64,000 nucleotides of DNA from CAMPKL01 sp963817465 (GCA_963817465.1 CAWFOP010000002.1:1-64000), one strand, 5' to 3'; shown: positions 18,517 through 29,400, numbered from the stretch's first letter. Numbers and translations: made by a program. Notes: a model not told the origin generated them from the letters alone.

Positions 18517-19323
18517 ATGCGGATTATTGCCTTAATAACCTGCCTCGCCGCCGTACCCATCTGCCAGGCGGGCAGCGGCCTCATCCAACCGGCGCCTCAC
18601 GAGCATGCGCCTCAAGAGCAAGGGGACTCCGTCGAGGAATCCTTCCAATGGCGCGACGCGGCGCAGCAATCGTTCCTGTTCCTGTCGCTGCAACACGCTT
18701 TTCGCCTTACCCAAGGCAAGACTCGCCAAGAGTTGGGCGGGCCTTTCTGGAACGACTACTGGCAATCGGCGAGCAGCCTGGGCGGCTGGCGCGACGGCGA
18801 CTCCGTCTTCACGAACTACTTCGCCCACCCGGCGCAGGGGGCGGTTTCGGGCTACATTTTTCTTCAAAATTCGCCCGCCGGCCGGGAAACGTACTTTTCG
18901 AGCGACTCGCGGTACTGGAGCAGTCGTCTGAAGGCCATGGCCTTCGCGGCTCTCTACAGCGCGCAGTTCGAGTTGGGCCCCTACAGCGAAGCGTCGATCG
19001 GCAATGTGGGATTGCGCCCGCGAACGATGGGCTACGTCGACCTGGTGATGACCCCCGTCGGCGGCCTCGGCTGGATGCTCGCCGAAGACGCCGTCGATCG
19101 CTACGTGGTGCGGCCCCTGGAAAGCCGCACGAATCGGCCGATGGTGCGCTTCCTGCGCATGGCCCTCGGCCCCACCCGCAGCTTCGCCAACATCTTGCGC
19201 TTCAAGAAGCCCTGGCGACGCGACGACCGTGACTACGCCGGGTCCGCCGCGCTGCCCTCTTTGCCGTCTTCCTCGACCACCTCAGCGAGCCTGGGCGGCG
19301 CCCTTCCAAGCAACAACGACTAG
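18517..19323 (+). CDS. Exported hypothetical protein
   Basis: About 268 residues, starting MRIIALITCLAAVPICQAGS, which looks like a signal peptide (the Cys could also mark a lipoprotein). The body contains WNDYWQSASSLGGWRDGDS, FTNYFAHPAQGAVSGYIF and GYVDLVMTPVGGLGWMLAED. The NY..HP.QGA pattern recalls uncharacterised outer-membrane-associated families such as DUF3943, but I cannot confirm this. The frame is open further upstream to 18205, overlapping tsaE, but the signal peptide argues for ATG 18517. The C-terminus is low-complexity Ser/Ala/Leu. The 205 bases after it (19324-19528) hold nothing I recognise. Confidence 0.65.
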   Translation: MRIIALITCLAAVPICQAGSGLIQPAPHEHAPQEQGDSVEESFQWRDAAQQSFLFLSLQHAFRLTQGKTRQELGGPFWNDYWQSASSLGGWRDGDSVFTNYFAHPAQGAVSGYIFLQNSPAGRETYFSSDSRYWSSRLKAMAFAALYSAQFELGPYSEASIGNVGLRPRTMGYVDLVMTPVGGLGWMLAEDAVDRYVVRPLESRTNRPMVRFLRMALGPTRSFANILRFKKPWRRDDRDYAGSAALPSLPSSSTTSASLGGALPSNND

Positions 19324-19528
19324 GCCTCGCTGATACTCGCTGATCCGGCCGGACGCCTGAACCGCCGCTGGAAGACGGCCTCCGGCGGGCCGCCGAAAGC
19401 GGACGGAATCCCCACGACTTGAACAGCCGAGAATTTCGTGAGGGAATCCGCCGGCCTTCGTCGCTTTGCTCTTTCGAACGCGTAATTTGATCGAAGCCGG
19501 GCTTCGGTCCTTGGGAGCGGAGAAAACG

Positions 19529-20532
19529 ATGGTTCCTGAATTCAACAAGTCGCTCGACCAAGCCCCCGCGGCGCGCTATCTGGTCGTCAAGTCGGGCACG
19601 AGCCGCCTCGTGGTGCTCGACGGAACGGACATTCGACCAGGAGCGGAGGGGCGCGGCGAAATCTTGCGCCTGATGAAGGGGGCGGACGGTTGCGGCGGCC
19701 TCGGCGGAGCAAACTCGCAGGAGAACAAAGTCGCTCTCGTTTGGCCGAGGGAGGGAGAATCTTCGTTTCAATTTCGCTTCTACCAAGTCGTCCCGGGCGA
19801 GAACGCGGTGCTGCCGATGGAGTGCTCCAACAGCGCCTCCTCCGCTGCAATGCTGGCCTCTCTGGGGAAGCACGGGCGAATGAGCGCCGAGCGTTGGAAG
19901 AGCGGTAAACCTGTCGACGGGCCAGAGAATGGAGTTGACTTCGGAATGCGATCGCGGCATCGCCCAGGCCTGGCGGATTCGGTATCTGTCGACTCGCAAG
20001 TCTCGTGAAGCCTTGGGCAGCCTGGCCGGCGTCCAGACCGTCCAGGTCGGCAAGCGAACGGTGCGCTTCGAGGCGGTGCTTAACGGCAATCTGTTCCTGT
20101 TCGCCGCCATCGCGCCCGAGCTCGTCGACCAATCCCTGACCGAGGCCCTCGCCGAGGCGGGCATGGCGGCGGCCCGCAGCGCGGGGTTCGAGCCGCCGGA
20201 TGGCCTACCACCCGAAAGTCGTTCCCTACGAGGTCGAGGCCTACGGCGAATATGCCGCGGTGCGGACCGCAAGCCACTACCGCGGCGAGCGGCACCACTC
20301 GTTTCCGGGATCCGCGGGCATGACCTTGGCCGCCTATCTGGAACGAACTTCGCCGACCCCGTCTCGCTCCCGCCGCCGTTCCTGGACCATCCGGCATCCG
20401 AGCGGAGAGTTTGACGTTCGCCTCCGGTTCGACGCGGAATCGCGGGACAGCCTCTCTTGGACTGAGTTCACCACGCCCGTGAAGGTGCTAGCTTGGGGTT
20501 CGGCCGACATGCCTTGGCGGTCGAGAAACTAG
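19529..20532 (+). pseudogene. PrpF-like isomerase gene broken by two frameshifts
   Basis: Three consecutive pieces in three frames look like one protein of about 330 residues. The first has ARYLVVKSGTSRLVVLDG and GCGGLGGANSQENKVALVW, the second QTVQVGKRTVRFEAVLNGN, and the third VRTASHYRGERHHSFPGSAG and WTIRHPSGEFDVRL. The order and motifs (GLGGA..SK, HPSG) match the PrpF/oxalomesaconate-tautomerase family. Frame changes lie near 19930 and 20195. ATG 19529 has a GGAG ribosome site 6 bases upstream; the frame continues upstream to 19466. The family isomerises unsaturated dicarboxylates. The neighbours are a hydrolase and an FAD monooxygenase, suggesting a ring-degradation operon. Confidence 0.6.
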
Positions 20533-20536
20533 TTTC

Positions 20537-20605
20537 ATGTACGGAATCGCCGGGATGGTCTTGGACGAGCCTCGTGATCCCCAGGCAGTAGAGGTGGCCC
20601 GTTGA
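20537..20605 (+). CDS. 22-residue ORF coupled to the next gene
   Basis: The frame MYGIAGMVLDEPRDPQAVEV plus two residues ends in TGA, which overlaps the TTG start of the hydrolase gene (TTGA). No ribosome site is obvious before its ATG. It may be a translational-coupling leader or the remains of a gene once fused to the PrpF-like gene. Confidence 0.25.
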   Translation: MYGIAGMVLDEPRDPQAVEVAR

Positions 20606-21573
20606 CGGAGCCGAAAGCGGAAGAGTTGAAGCTGGCCGAGGCGCTCCTCGAAGCGGGCGTCGTCGACACCCATTTTCACGTCGGCCCGGAGCTGCTGCCG
20701 CGACGTTACGACGCCCTGGAGCTGGCGCGGGCGGCGCGGAGCTGGAACGCCACCCTCGTACTGAAGAACCACACCTACCCCACCACGCCGCTCGCGTCGC
20801 TGGCGCGCAAGCATGAAGGCGTGCGGCTGCTGGGCGGCACAGTCTTGAACCGCTTCGTCGGCGGCCTGAGCTCCGACGCCGTCACCTCCGCCGCGAGCGG
20901 CAATCGCACCGAGCCGCAGATCGAGCAGGAGGAGCCCCCGTTCGTCGTGTGGATGCCCACCGTGCACGCCCAGGCGCACCTCGACGTTCTGGGACACGCT
21001 TTCGATCCCCGCTGGTCGGGCGGCTGCGAGAGTTGCGACAGCGCGCTCGACGGCGCCGCGGCGGCGCAAGAGGACGCCGTGACGGTCTTCGAGCGTGACG
21101 GCACGCCGGCCGGCGAGCTGCCGGCGGTGCTCAAGGCGATCGCCGCCGCGGGAGCGCGGCTCGCGACCGGGCACTTGTCGGCCGACGAGGTGATGCGACT
21201 CGTTCCGATGGCTCTGGACGCGGGCGTGCCGGCGGTCATCCTCACGCACCCGCACTATCCCTCGATCCAATTATCGGACGATCAGTTGGTCGAGCTGACC
21301 GGCGACGACCGAGTTTTCATCGAGCACTGCTTTGCGATTCATACCATCGAAAAAGTGCCCCTGGAGCGTTTTGTGGAGTCCATACGAAGGACGGGCCTGG
21401 GCCAGGTCATCTTGTCCACGGATTTCGGTCAAATTCATAGCGACCCGTTCCCCGACTGCACCGTGCGGTTCGCGCGCGCCATGGATGAGCGCTGGCCTCG
21501 CGAGTTCGGCAGGGAAGGATTGCTGCGGCTCTTCAGCGAGAATCCGCGGCGTGCGCTCGGGCTTGCTCGTTGA
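20602..21573 (+). CDS. DUF6282-like metal-dependent hydrolase
   Basis: A 323-residue protein with the amidohydrolase look: VVDTHFHVGPELL near residue 20 (HxH), LATGHLSADEV, ILTHPHYPS and VILSTDFGQIH, which supply His and Asp metal ligands. It resembles the uncharacterised DUF6282 family. Amidohydrolases cleave C-N or C-O bonds or decarboxylate; the substrate here is unknown. The start is TTG with a GAGGTGG ribosome site. It lies between a broken PrpF-like gene and an FAD monooxygenase, all on one strand with very short gaps, so the three probably act in one catabolic route; this is inference. Confidence 0.75.
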   Translation: MTEPKAEELKLAEALLEAGVVDTHFHVGPELLPRRYDALELARAARSWNATLVLKNHTYPTTPLASLARKHEGVRLLGGTVLNRFVGGLSSDAVTSAASGNRTEPQIEQEEPPFVVWMPTVHAQAHLDVLGHAFDPRWSGGCESCDSALDGAAAAQEDAVTVFERDGTPAGELPAVLKAIAAAGARLATGHLSADEVMRLVPMALDAGVPAVILTHPHYPSIQLSDDQLVELTGDDRVFIEHCFAIHTIEKVPLERFVESIRRTGLGQVILSTDFGQIHSDPFPDCTVRFARAMDERWPREFGREGLLRLFSENPRRALGLAR

Positions 21574-21597
21574 GAAGCTGTTGAGGAGATGCGCGCC

Positions 21598-22809
21598 TTG
21601 AAAGTCGCAATTGTGGGCGGCAGCGTCGCAGGGCTGGCGGCGGCCCGTACGCTGCTCAAACTTGGCGTCGATGTATGCGTCTTCGAGCGTTCTCGCGGGA
21701 ACCTCGCCGACCGCGGCGCGGGCATCTCGCTGGACCCGGCCGTGGTCCCGCTCATCGGCGCGGTGCGGGGGACGCAGATTCGAGGCCGCGTCGTCGTCGG
21801 CCGCTCGGGACGCGAGCTGTGGCGACACGCCGCCGCCAAGTTCGTCACCTCGTGGTCGCAGATCTATCGGACCTTGGCCGCCGGCGTTCCGGAGCGGCTG
21901 ATCCGCCGCGGCGAACCAGTCGTACGTTGCGCGACACAGGAAGATTTCGCGGAGCTGCATCTTGAGAACGGACCGCCGGAACGCTTCGATCTAGTCATCG
22001 GGGCGGACGGCGTCGGCTCCACCGTGCGCCTCGCCGTGGAACCGGACTTCGCTCCCGCCTACTGCGGCTACGTCGCGATTCGGGGCGTGACGCCGGAAGA
22101 GGCGTTGCCCGCGGCCGGCGAACCGCTGGCGCGCTTGGCCGACGATCCGGGATTGGTCAATCTATACGGCTCGATGACCCATGCCGTCGCCTATTGGGTG
22201 CCGCTGCGGGACGGCGGCAGAGGGCTCAATTGGATGTGGTACCGCAACGTGCCCGCCGATGAGCTGGACGCCTTCCTCTCCGATGACGCCGGCAGGGTCC
22301 GCCGCTGGTCGTTGCCGCCCGGACGCATGCCGCCCGAGTCACGCTCGAAGCTTTTGTCCGAGATGCGGGAACAGTTGCCGGAAAGCCTGTTTCTGGTCGC
22401 CAAGGCTGCGCCGGAGCTGTCGCAACAGGCCATTTACCGCGGCGTGCCGGAGTCCGTCGTGAGCGGCCGCGCGATCTTGATCGGCGATGCCGGGCATGTC
22501 GCGATTCCTCACATCGGCGCCGGGGTCTCATTGGCGATGCGCGATGTTGCGGCGCTCGCCGAGAGCTGGGATCCCGCCGACCTCCACGCCTCGCTCGCCA
22601 CCTGGGGTCGCCGGCAACGGGAAGACGCGGACCGCAACCTGCAGGCCGCTGTGAAGCTAGGCCAATCCCTGCAACTGGAGAAACACGACTGGGAGACTTG
22701 GACGCCCCAGCGCTTCGACGCATGGTGGTCGGGGATCACAGCCGGTCACGGGCTTTACTTTGAAGCTGAGAACAAGGGCGGCCTGACGACGGGAGAGACG
22801 ATCGGATGA
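21598..22809 (+). CDS. FAD-dependent aromatic/heterocycle hydroxylase
   Basis: About 403 residues of a PHBH-fold flavin monooxygenase. The N-terminal dinucleotide motif is KVAIVGGSVAGLAAARTL and the second FAD motif is AILIGDAGHVAIPHIGAGVS. The overall pattern recalls 2,6-dihydroxypyridine 3-monooxygenase-type enzymes. ATG 21589 gives MRALKVAIVGG but its AGGAG site touches the start codon; TTG 21598 (MKVAIVGG) has that site 9 bases upstream, so I prefer TTG. Such enzymes hydroxylate an aromatic ring using NAD(P)H and oxygen. The stop overlaps a small downstream ORF (ATGA). Confidence 0.82.
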   Translation: MKVAIVGGSVAGLAAARTLLKLGVDVCVFERSRGNLADRGAGISLDPAVVPLIGAVRGTQIRGRVVVGRSGRELWRHAAAKFVTSWSQIYRTLAAGVPERLIRRGEPVVRCATQEDFAELHLENGPPERFDLVIGADGVGSTVRLAVEPDFAPAYCGYVAIRGVTPEEALPAAGEPLARLADDPGLVNLYGSMTHAVAYWVPLRDGGRGLNWMWYRNVPADELDAFLSDDAGRVRRWSLPPGRMPPESRSKLLSEMREQLPESLFLVAKAAPELSQQAIYRGVPESVVSGRAILIGDAGHVAIPHIGAGVSLAMRDVAALAESWDPADLHASLATWGRRQREDADRNLQAAVKLGQSLQLEKHDWETWTPQRFDAWWSGITAGHGLYFEAENKGGLTTGETIG

Positions 22810-22862
22810 GTGACCCAATCGAGCGTTTGCCGGCCCGCACTGCCACGAACCCGTACCGGTAA
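22806..22862 (+). CDS. 18-residue ORF coupled to monooxygenase stop
   Basis: ATG 22806 overlaps the monooxygenase stop as ATGA and the frame reads MSDPIERLPARTATNPYR before a TAA. It may be the start of a further operon gene that has been lost, or a non-functional frame. The 57 bases between it and tRNA-Asp show nothing recognisable. Confidence 0.25.
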   Translation: MSDPIERLPARTATNPYR

Positions 22863-22919
22863 CGGAAGGCTACACTCGCGCGAAGGCGGAGCGGCGGATA
22901 CCTAAGTTATTGAATCGAA

Positions 22920-22996
<77 letters not shown>

Positions 22997-23048
22997 GTAT
23001 GTTGCTGAGGCTCGGCGGGATGGAATGAGCCCCTGGCGTCTACGTTCA

Positions 23049-23073
23049 AAGTGCGCCCGGTAAGGGCGCACTT
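23049..23073 (-). terminator. Hairpin terminator after subtilase gene
   Basis: A perfect 10-bp stem (AAGTGCGCCC with GGGCGCACTT) and a 5-base loop lies about 50 bp past the subtilase stop. Only a short T-run follows on the minus strand, so it may need no Rho but is not a strong classical terminator. It separates the subtilase gene from tRNA-Asp. Confidence 0.6.
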
Positions 23074-23123
23074 CCCTGAGACTAGCACGTAACGACGCGC
23101 CCGGGCAATCGCAACGCCGCGCC

Positions 23124-26100
23124 TCAGCGCACCCAGAGCTTGGTCTGCTTCGACGCGACGCCGTTCACCGCGAACGCCAACGTTTGAGCGCCGCTCGGCG
23201 TATCGCCCGCCAGCGTAATATTCGCCTGGTACAAGCCCACGTAGCCGGGCGTCAGCCCCGAGAACGAGACTCCCGCCGCCCGGCCTCCGACGCTCGCCGC
23301 GGGCGTCGCCAAGGTTCGAGCGAGCGGCGAGGCCGCCGCTGCTTCGCCGGACTGCTGCTCTTCATCCACAGGTCCCCAACCCGTGCCGTAGACGACGATC
23401 GTCTCGCCGGGAACGGCCGGGCTGTCAGACGTGATCACGGAGCCGTCAGCGTGCGTCGCGACCGCCAGCAGGTCGCCGAACCAGTCGAATTCGAAAATCC
23501 CGGGCGCCGTGTCGGCCAGGTTGAGCGTCACCGGCTCGCTGACCGAGTCTTCGATGCGCGTTTTGACCAGCGCGAAATTGAGGCCCTGGAACTCCCACGG
23601 CACTTGTACGTTGAGCTGACCGTCGCTTGAGAAAAAGAAGTGCGCCGGCACGCTCACTCCCGTCTCCGGGAAATCGAAGCTCATGCTCACATGCTTGAGC
23701 GCGATCGGCAGCGGCAAGCTCATCGCCGACCCGGTGAGCTCCGATAAAGCGTCGCCGAAGACGGAAACAATCGACCCCGGCGCCACCGCGCGGCCGGCGG
23801 CGAAGCCGGCCCCGTTGACGATTCCCGAGATGAACGGCTTCACCCGCGCCTCGTTCAAGAACGGCACGGTCAGGTTTCCGGCCTTGGCCTGATAGTCCTG
23901 AAAGCCGGGGTCCGGCCCCATGTCCGTATCCGCCGCGGCCACGCCAAATGCGTCGGTCGCGGGATCGGCCTGCACGATCGCTCCGCCGCCGTCGACGACC
24001 GAGAAGGTGACGGGAAGGTCCGGCACGAGCGCGCCGAACTGGTCGACCACTTTCAAGATCAACAGCTCGGGATGGGGCTCGTTGATCGTTCCGACGACGC
24101 CGGTCCCCGCGATGGCGAAGGAGTTGTGCGGCACGCCGTCGCCGACGAAGAACTGGTACGGCACGTTGAGGATCTGGTTGTCGACGCTGTTCGAGATGCG
24201 AATGTAGCCTTCGTAGCGGCCGGGCTGCGGAACGGCGCCGCGCAAGTTGACGGTCAGCTCCGTCTCCTCGCCTGCGCGAAGCGTGAATTGAGTCGTTTGG
24301 GCGCCGTTGACGTCGACCGAGGCGGAAGCCGTCGACCCTCGCACGAAGACGTCCGCCGTGTAGATGCGCATCCGGTCAGTCACATTGGCCACCAGGAGCG
24401 ATGTGCTGAACGGCAGCGCCGCGCCGTTCAACTGGCCGAAGCCCAGGGTCGCCGGATCGACGACGGCCGACGGCTCGATCGCGGCCCGCACGTCGACAAG
24501 CCCGGCGCCGACCGCGGTCACGCGCTCCAGACCTTCCGGCCCGAACACGGCGGCGGAGTTGGCGGTGTTGATGACGGCGGAGCGCACCTGAAAGTTCGTC
24601 AGCGTCGGGTTGTTCTGCCACACCAGCGCCGCCGCGCCGGCGACGAAGGGCGCTGCGAAGCTCGTCCCGTCCAGCGAGAGGAAACCGGTCTTGGTGTAGG
24701 CGTCGCCGTTGGGGTCGAAGCTCTGCCCGGCGGAGTAGATGAACGTGCCGGGGGCGACGATTTCAGGTTTGATGCCGCCGCCCACGCTGGGCCCGCGCGA
24801 GCTGAACGGCGCAAGCTGATCGGACGCGGTCGACATGCTGTGGTGCGCGGGATCGAGCGTCACGGTCACGTCGCCGCCCTGGAGCGCATTCAACAGTTGC
24901 TGCCCGTCCGAGTAGCCGATCGTAAACGTCGGAATGTCCGTCGTCTCGAGACCGAGAATCACTTCGGGAAACGGACGATCCTCGGTGTTGATCATGACCA
25001 CGCCCACGGCCCCGGCCTGATCGGCGAACTCCACTTTGAATTCGGGCGGGCATCCGCCGCGGTCGATCACGGCGATGCGCCCTTGGAACGAGAAGTCGGG
25101 GAATGGCGAACACCCCAGCGGATCGCCTTGGGTCGCGGCGGCGAGCGCCGGCGAACTGAAGGGAGCCGTCGGTCGCGGCCCCACGCCCGACAGCGCATCG
25201 ATCGTGCGCCCGGAATAGCTGACGGACTCGAGCAACTGCCGGCTGTTCACCGTTGCGCCGACCGCGATCACATCCAACGCCGTGGCGGGGGTGCTAATCG
25301 AGTTCAGGGTCGGAAAATCCTGTTCCCCCAAGGCGCCGCCGTTGCCGGCCGCCGCGACGATCACGACGCCGAAGCCCTCCATCGTGTTCTCGGCGGCCTC
25401 GGCCAGCGGATCGCATAGCGCCTCGCTGTCGGTGCGGCACAGATCCCAGGGGAACTGCGCAATGGCGCCGAAGCTGACCGTGAGCACGTCCATCCCGTCG
25501 ACCGCCGCGTCGTCGAGGGCCGCGATGATGGCCATGTCGTTCGAGAAATCGTTGATGCCCGGCGACCCGAATATTCTGTAGTTGCCGAGATAAGCCTTGG
25601 GCGCCACGCCGACGAGTCGTCCGACATCGGAATCCACCGGCTCGCCGGCGGCGATCATCGCGACGGCGGTCCCGTGGCCGATGCGATCGCGCGGCGTCGT
25701 ATCGTCGGGGCGCGAAAAAACCGGATCGGCGTCACTGAGCAAGTTGACGTAGCTGCGCGCCGCGATGACCTTGCCGTTGGTGAACTTGCGATTCTCAGGC
25801 AAGCTCTTTGGAAATCCCGGCGGCGGCGTGAGCGAAGAGTCTTGAAACGCCGGATGCGTGATGTCGATGCCCGTATCGATCACGCCGATGCGGATGCCCT
25901 CGCCTGCGCGGCTGTCGCCTCCCAACGCCGCGCGCGCCGCCGGAGCGCGGATGATGTCGTTCGCGGCGTTGATAAACGGCTTGATGCGCCGCGCGACCGA
26001 CACGCTCCGCACGCCCGCTTGCATGCGGATTTGCTCGGCCTGCGCGCGCGTGGCTCGAACAAAGACGGCATTGAGCACGTTCTGCGTCGAGCCGAGGACG

Positions 26101-26345
26101 CGCACGCCGTCTTGCTCGAATCGCCTGATGTACCGCTCTTGCTTCGCCGACAGCTCTTCTCCGAGAGCCTTGACCTTTTGCGCCTCAGGCTTGGCGCCGC
26201 GGCGTCCGTCGGCCACCTGCCTCGCGACGGGGTCGCCCTCGAGAATCACCGTGTAGCCGCGGATGGCATCAGCCGCGCAGAGCGGCGTCAACAGCAGCAG
26301 AGCAAGCGTCGCGGCGGCTGCCCAGCGATAGACGGCTATGGTCAT
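23124..26345 (-). CDS. Secreted subtilisin-like protease with TIGR03437-type C-terminal domain
   Basis: A 1073-residue protein with a signal peptide (about residues 1-27) and an inhibitor-I9-like propeptide near 30-120. The catalytic triad is D157 (IGVIDTGID), H224 (GHGTAVAM) and S562 (LDGTSFAAPF). A protease-associated insert lies at about 390-500 (GRIAVIDRGGCPPEF). The last 230 residues contain NGAGFAAGRAVAPGSIVSVF and QLNVQVPWE, the TIGR03437 domain typical of Solibacter-type acidobacteria, likely a cell-surface module. Such proteases degrade extracellular protein. ATG 26345 has a GGAAGG ribosome site. A terminator follows. Confidence 0.93.
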   Translation of the reverse strand: MTIAVYRWAAAATLALLLLTPLCAADAIRGYTVILEGDPVARQVADGRRGAKPEAQKVKALGEELSAKQERYIRRFEQDGVRVLGSTQNVLNAVFVRATRAQAEQIRMQAGVRSVSVARRIKPFINAANDIIRAPAARAALGGDSRAGEGIRIGVIDTGIDITHPAFQDSSLTPPPGFPKSLPENRKFTNGKVIAARSYVNLLSDADPVFSRPDDTTPRDRIGHGTAVAMIAAGEPVDSDVGRLVGVAPKAYLGNYRIFGSPGINDFSNDMAIIAALDDAAVDGMDVLTVSFGAIAQFPWDLCRTDSEALCDPLAEAAENTMEGFGVVIVAAAGNGGALGEQDFPTLNSISTPATALDVIAVGATVNSRQLLESVSYSGRTIDALSGVGPRPTAPFSSPALAAATQGDPLGCSPFPDFSFQGRIAVIDRGGCPPEFKVEFADQAGAVGVVMINTEDRPFPEVILGLETTDIPTFTIGYSDGQQLLNALQGGDVTVTLDPAHHSMSTASDQLAPFSSRGPSVGGGIKPEIVAPGTFIYSAGQSFDPNGDAYTKTGFLSLDGTSFAAPFVAGAAALVWQNNPTLTNFQVRSAVINTANSAAVFGPEGLERVTAVGAGLVDVRAAIEPSAVVDPATLGFGQLNGAALPFSTSLLVANVTDRMRIYTADVFVRGSTASASVDVNGAQTTQFTLRAGEETELTVNLRGAVPQPGRYEGYIRISNSVDNQILNVPYQFFVGDGVPHNSFAIAGTGVVGTINEPHPELLILKVVDQFGALVPDLPVTFSVVDGGGAIVQADPATDAFGVAAADTDMGPDPGFQDYQAKAGNLTVPFLNEARVKPFISGIVNGAGFAAGRAVAPGSIVSVFGDALSELTGSAMSLPLPIALKHVSMSFDFPETGVSVPAHFFFSSDGQLNVQVPWEFQGLNFALVKTRIEDSVSEPVTLNLADTAPGIFEFDWFGDLLAVATHADGSVITSDSPAVPGETIVVYGTGWGPVDEEQQSGEAAAASPLARTLATPAASVGGRAAGVSFSGLTPGYVGLYQANITLAGDTPSGAQTLAFAVNGVASKQTKLWVR

Positions 26346-26366
26346 AGACCTACCTTCCAGCTTTCT

Positions 26367-26386
26367 TTCGGACGAGGTTGTCCGAA
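26367..26386. other. Short inverted repeat upstream of subtilase
   Basis: TTCGGAC and GTCCGAA form a perfect 7-bp stem with a 6-base loop between the Oar-like gene stop and the subtilase start. No T-run follows on either strand. It could be a transcript-processing or weak termination structure. Confidence 0.3.
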
Positions 26387-26422
26387 ACGTCGTTACACGT
26401 TTCTTTCAGAAGAGAAGCAACG

Positions 26423-29400
26423 CTAAAAGGAGAGACGCAGAACGAACTGCACCGTGCGATTGACGCCTTCAGAGCGCACGACGCCGAAATAAGGATCGTT
26501 GATATTGGCGAACGGCGCAGCCCAGTTCTTGTTGCCGAACACGTTCAAAAAGTCAAAGCCGATCTCGCTCGAAACCTGCTCGCTCACATTGAACGGCCGC
26601 GACAGGCGCAGGTCCCATTGCTGAAAACCTTGCATGCGGAAGGCGTTGCGGCCGAGATTGCCTTGGCGCGTCTCGGAAAAATCCGTCGGCGCGACCGCCC
26701 GGAAGACGGTCGGGTCGAAAGCGAATCGTCCGGTCACCGTGCGACCGTCCTGATAGGTAAACGTCCGCACTTGGCTGGGATCGAGTCGACCGAACTCGCC
26801 GACGATGTCCGGTCGGCCCACGCGCGTGAACGAGAATGTCGGATCTTCCGATTGTCGAATATCGAGCGGCAGACCGGACCGCCACCGCCAGACGCCGCTT
26901 AGGCTCCAGCGATCCAGGAACGCGATGCTCGCCGGCCAACTGCGCGGTAAGCGCGGCTCCCACACCCACGTCGCGGTGAGATTGTGCCGGCGGTCGAAGT
27001 TCGAGACCGTCCAGTTCTCCGTGACGAGGTTTTCGCCGAAGACGCTCGAGCCGTTGTCGTCCGAGCGCGACCAGACGTAGCCGATGTCGAACGCCAGCCC
27101 GCGCCGCAAGTAGCGATTGGCCCTGAGCTGTAGACCGTTATAACGGCTGTCGCCGGTCGATTCGAATTGCCGCACATCAGCAAGGCTCGAGAACAGACGC
27201 ATGCTGCGGACCGAGGCGAAGCCGAACAGCGGGTTGCGCACGAATGTGTTCAGCTCGCGCTGGCGCTGGAGCCGCAGCGAACGCGTGCCGACGTAGACCG
27301 CGCTGACGAAGACGCCGCCGGGCAACAGCCGCTGCAGGCCGAGGTTCCACTGGTGCGCGCGAGCATTCTGAAGATCGCGGTCGAACACAAGCAGCGGGTA
27401 GCGCACGATGTTCTGCCGGAACGCCGCCTCGCTCGATCCGCCGATCGACCCGAACGGCCGGCTGAACGCCCCTTGCGCGGCCGCGGCGGAGTTGAAGCGA
27501 AAGCGGTTGTCGACGCTGAAAGGCGGGTATGTCGCTTGGAACAATGCGGCGGCGCTCGACCCCGCGAAAGCTCCGAAATCGTAAAACTGCCCGTAAGACG
27601 CGCGCAGCACGGAGCGTCCCGACTCGCCCAGCAACACCCGCGACCAGCGGCTCGTGCCGGTCGGCGACCACGCCAAACCGATGCGCGGAGCGAAGTTGCG
27701 GCCGTTTGTCTCCACCGTCGAGCGCGGCAGCGCGCCGAAGTCGCCGTCTTGATCGCCGGGGAAGATCAGATTGCGCAGCGTGTCGGGAAACCGCGCGCTC
27801 ACGGCCCCCGTTCGAAACGCCGCGATCCGGTCCTGCGTGTCGACCGCCGGCGGCTGCGACTCGAAACGCAGTCCCAGCGTCAATTGGAAGCCGCGGAATG
27901 GCCGAATCTCACCCTCGCCGTAGGCCGCGAAAGCCCGCCAGCGCAAGTTCAAGTCGCGCGGCGTCTGAAGCTGATATTGGCCGGGCAGGCCCAGCAGCAG
28001 ATTACGCAAGCCGTTCGGCCGCGAGCGAATCGGCGGCTCGGGAGGCGCGGGAAAGCTGAAGCTGCCGGCGAAGTTCTCGGTGTTCTTGAACGGCCAGCCG
28101 CCGTTCTCATACAGCGCGCCCGCGCGCAGCGCAAAACCGCGGTGACGCCACTCGAGATCGTGCCCGATCTGCCACGTGGTTTGCGCCGACTCTTCCGAGG
28201 AGATGAAGGGTCCGATGCGCAGCCTTTCAAAGCCCGCGTCGTCATACAGCGTCAGATCAGGCAGCGTGCCGGGGTTCACTCCAAAGCTGGCGAAGTCGAA
28301 ACCGAAGTTGTTGGCGGTCGAGTCGCGCACGTCGGGGTTGCCCAGCCAACTGGCGATCGACAGACGCTGGCCCGACAAGCGCGTCGTCTGCACGAAATCG
28401 GGCGACAGGGTCTGCGTCAGCGATATCTGCGCGCTGTTTGACAATTGACGCCGATCGTTGGCGGTTCCCGGAGCGATCGACTCGATGCCGGTCAGGGGCG
28501 ACAGCACGTCGTTGCGGTAGACCAGATGGCTCGCGTTCAAGCTGAACCGGCGGCCGCTCTTGTCCAGGCGGGTCAGCAGCGTCTTGCCGCTCGAATCGAG
28601 CGTCCGCTCGCCGCGGTAGAGCGTTTCGCCCGCATTCGGCTCAGGCAGGAAGACGCCCAGATACTTCTGCATCAACGGGTCGAGCTGCGCCTGAGGAATG
28701 ATTCCGTTCGGAAAAGGCGCTCCCGAAAAGGGATCAAGCGGCGGCGACGCGAGGCCGGAGAGATCCCCCGACCGTTCAGCCAGGCTCAGCACGCTCGCGG
28801 CTTCGGTTTGCCGCCGCGTCGTCGCCCAGCCTTCAGCGTCGGCGAACAAGAAGAGTTTACGCTTCGACAGCAGCGGGCCGCCGATCTGACCTCCGCCCAT
28901 CCAGCCGCCCATCGAATCGCTCGAGCCGTCGTAGGATTCCAGACTGTGCTGGTGCGGTCGCAGGTAGCCGCGCAGTCCGCCGTGCCAGCTTTCGCCGCCG
29001 CTGCGGGTCGTGGCGCGCACCACCGCGCCCGAATTGCGGCCCTCGGCCGCCGAATAGGTGTGCGTGACCACCCGGAAAGTCTCGAGCGCTTCGGGAGTCG
29101 GCGCGTACGTCGCCGCCTGAGCGCCCGTGAGCCGGTTTTGCGCGTTGTTCGAAGCGCCGTCGAGCTGGTAATTGATCGCCGAGCGCCGCGACCCGTTCGC
29201 GGACACCGCCGCCGCCCGGCCGCTGTTCGGATCCACCTCGAGCGACTCGACGGGCGTCAGACCCGGCACCAGCAGCAGCAGCTTGTCCGTCGCGGTGCGG
29301 CCTTCGCTCCCCAGCAGCACCGGCATGCCGGCGATCTGCTCGCGCACCATGCCGTATTCCAGGGCGATGGTCTCGATGCCGGCTCGTGGACGAGTCAGAG

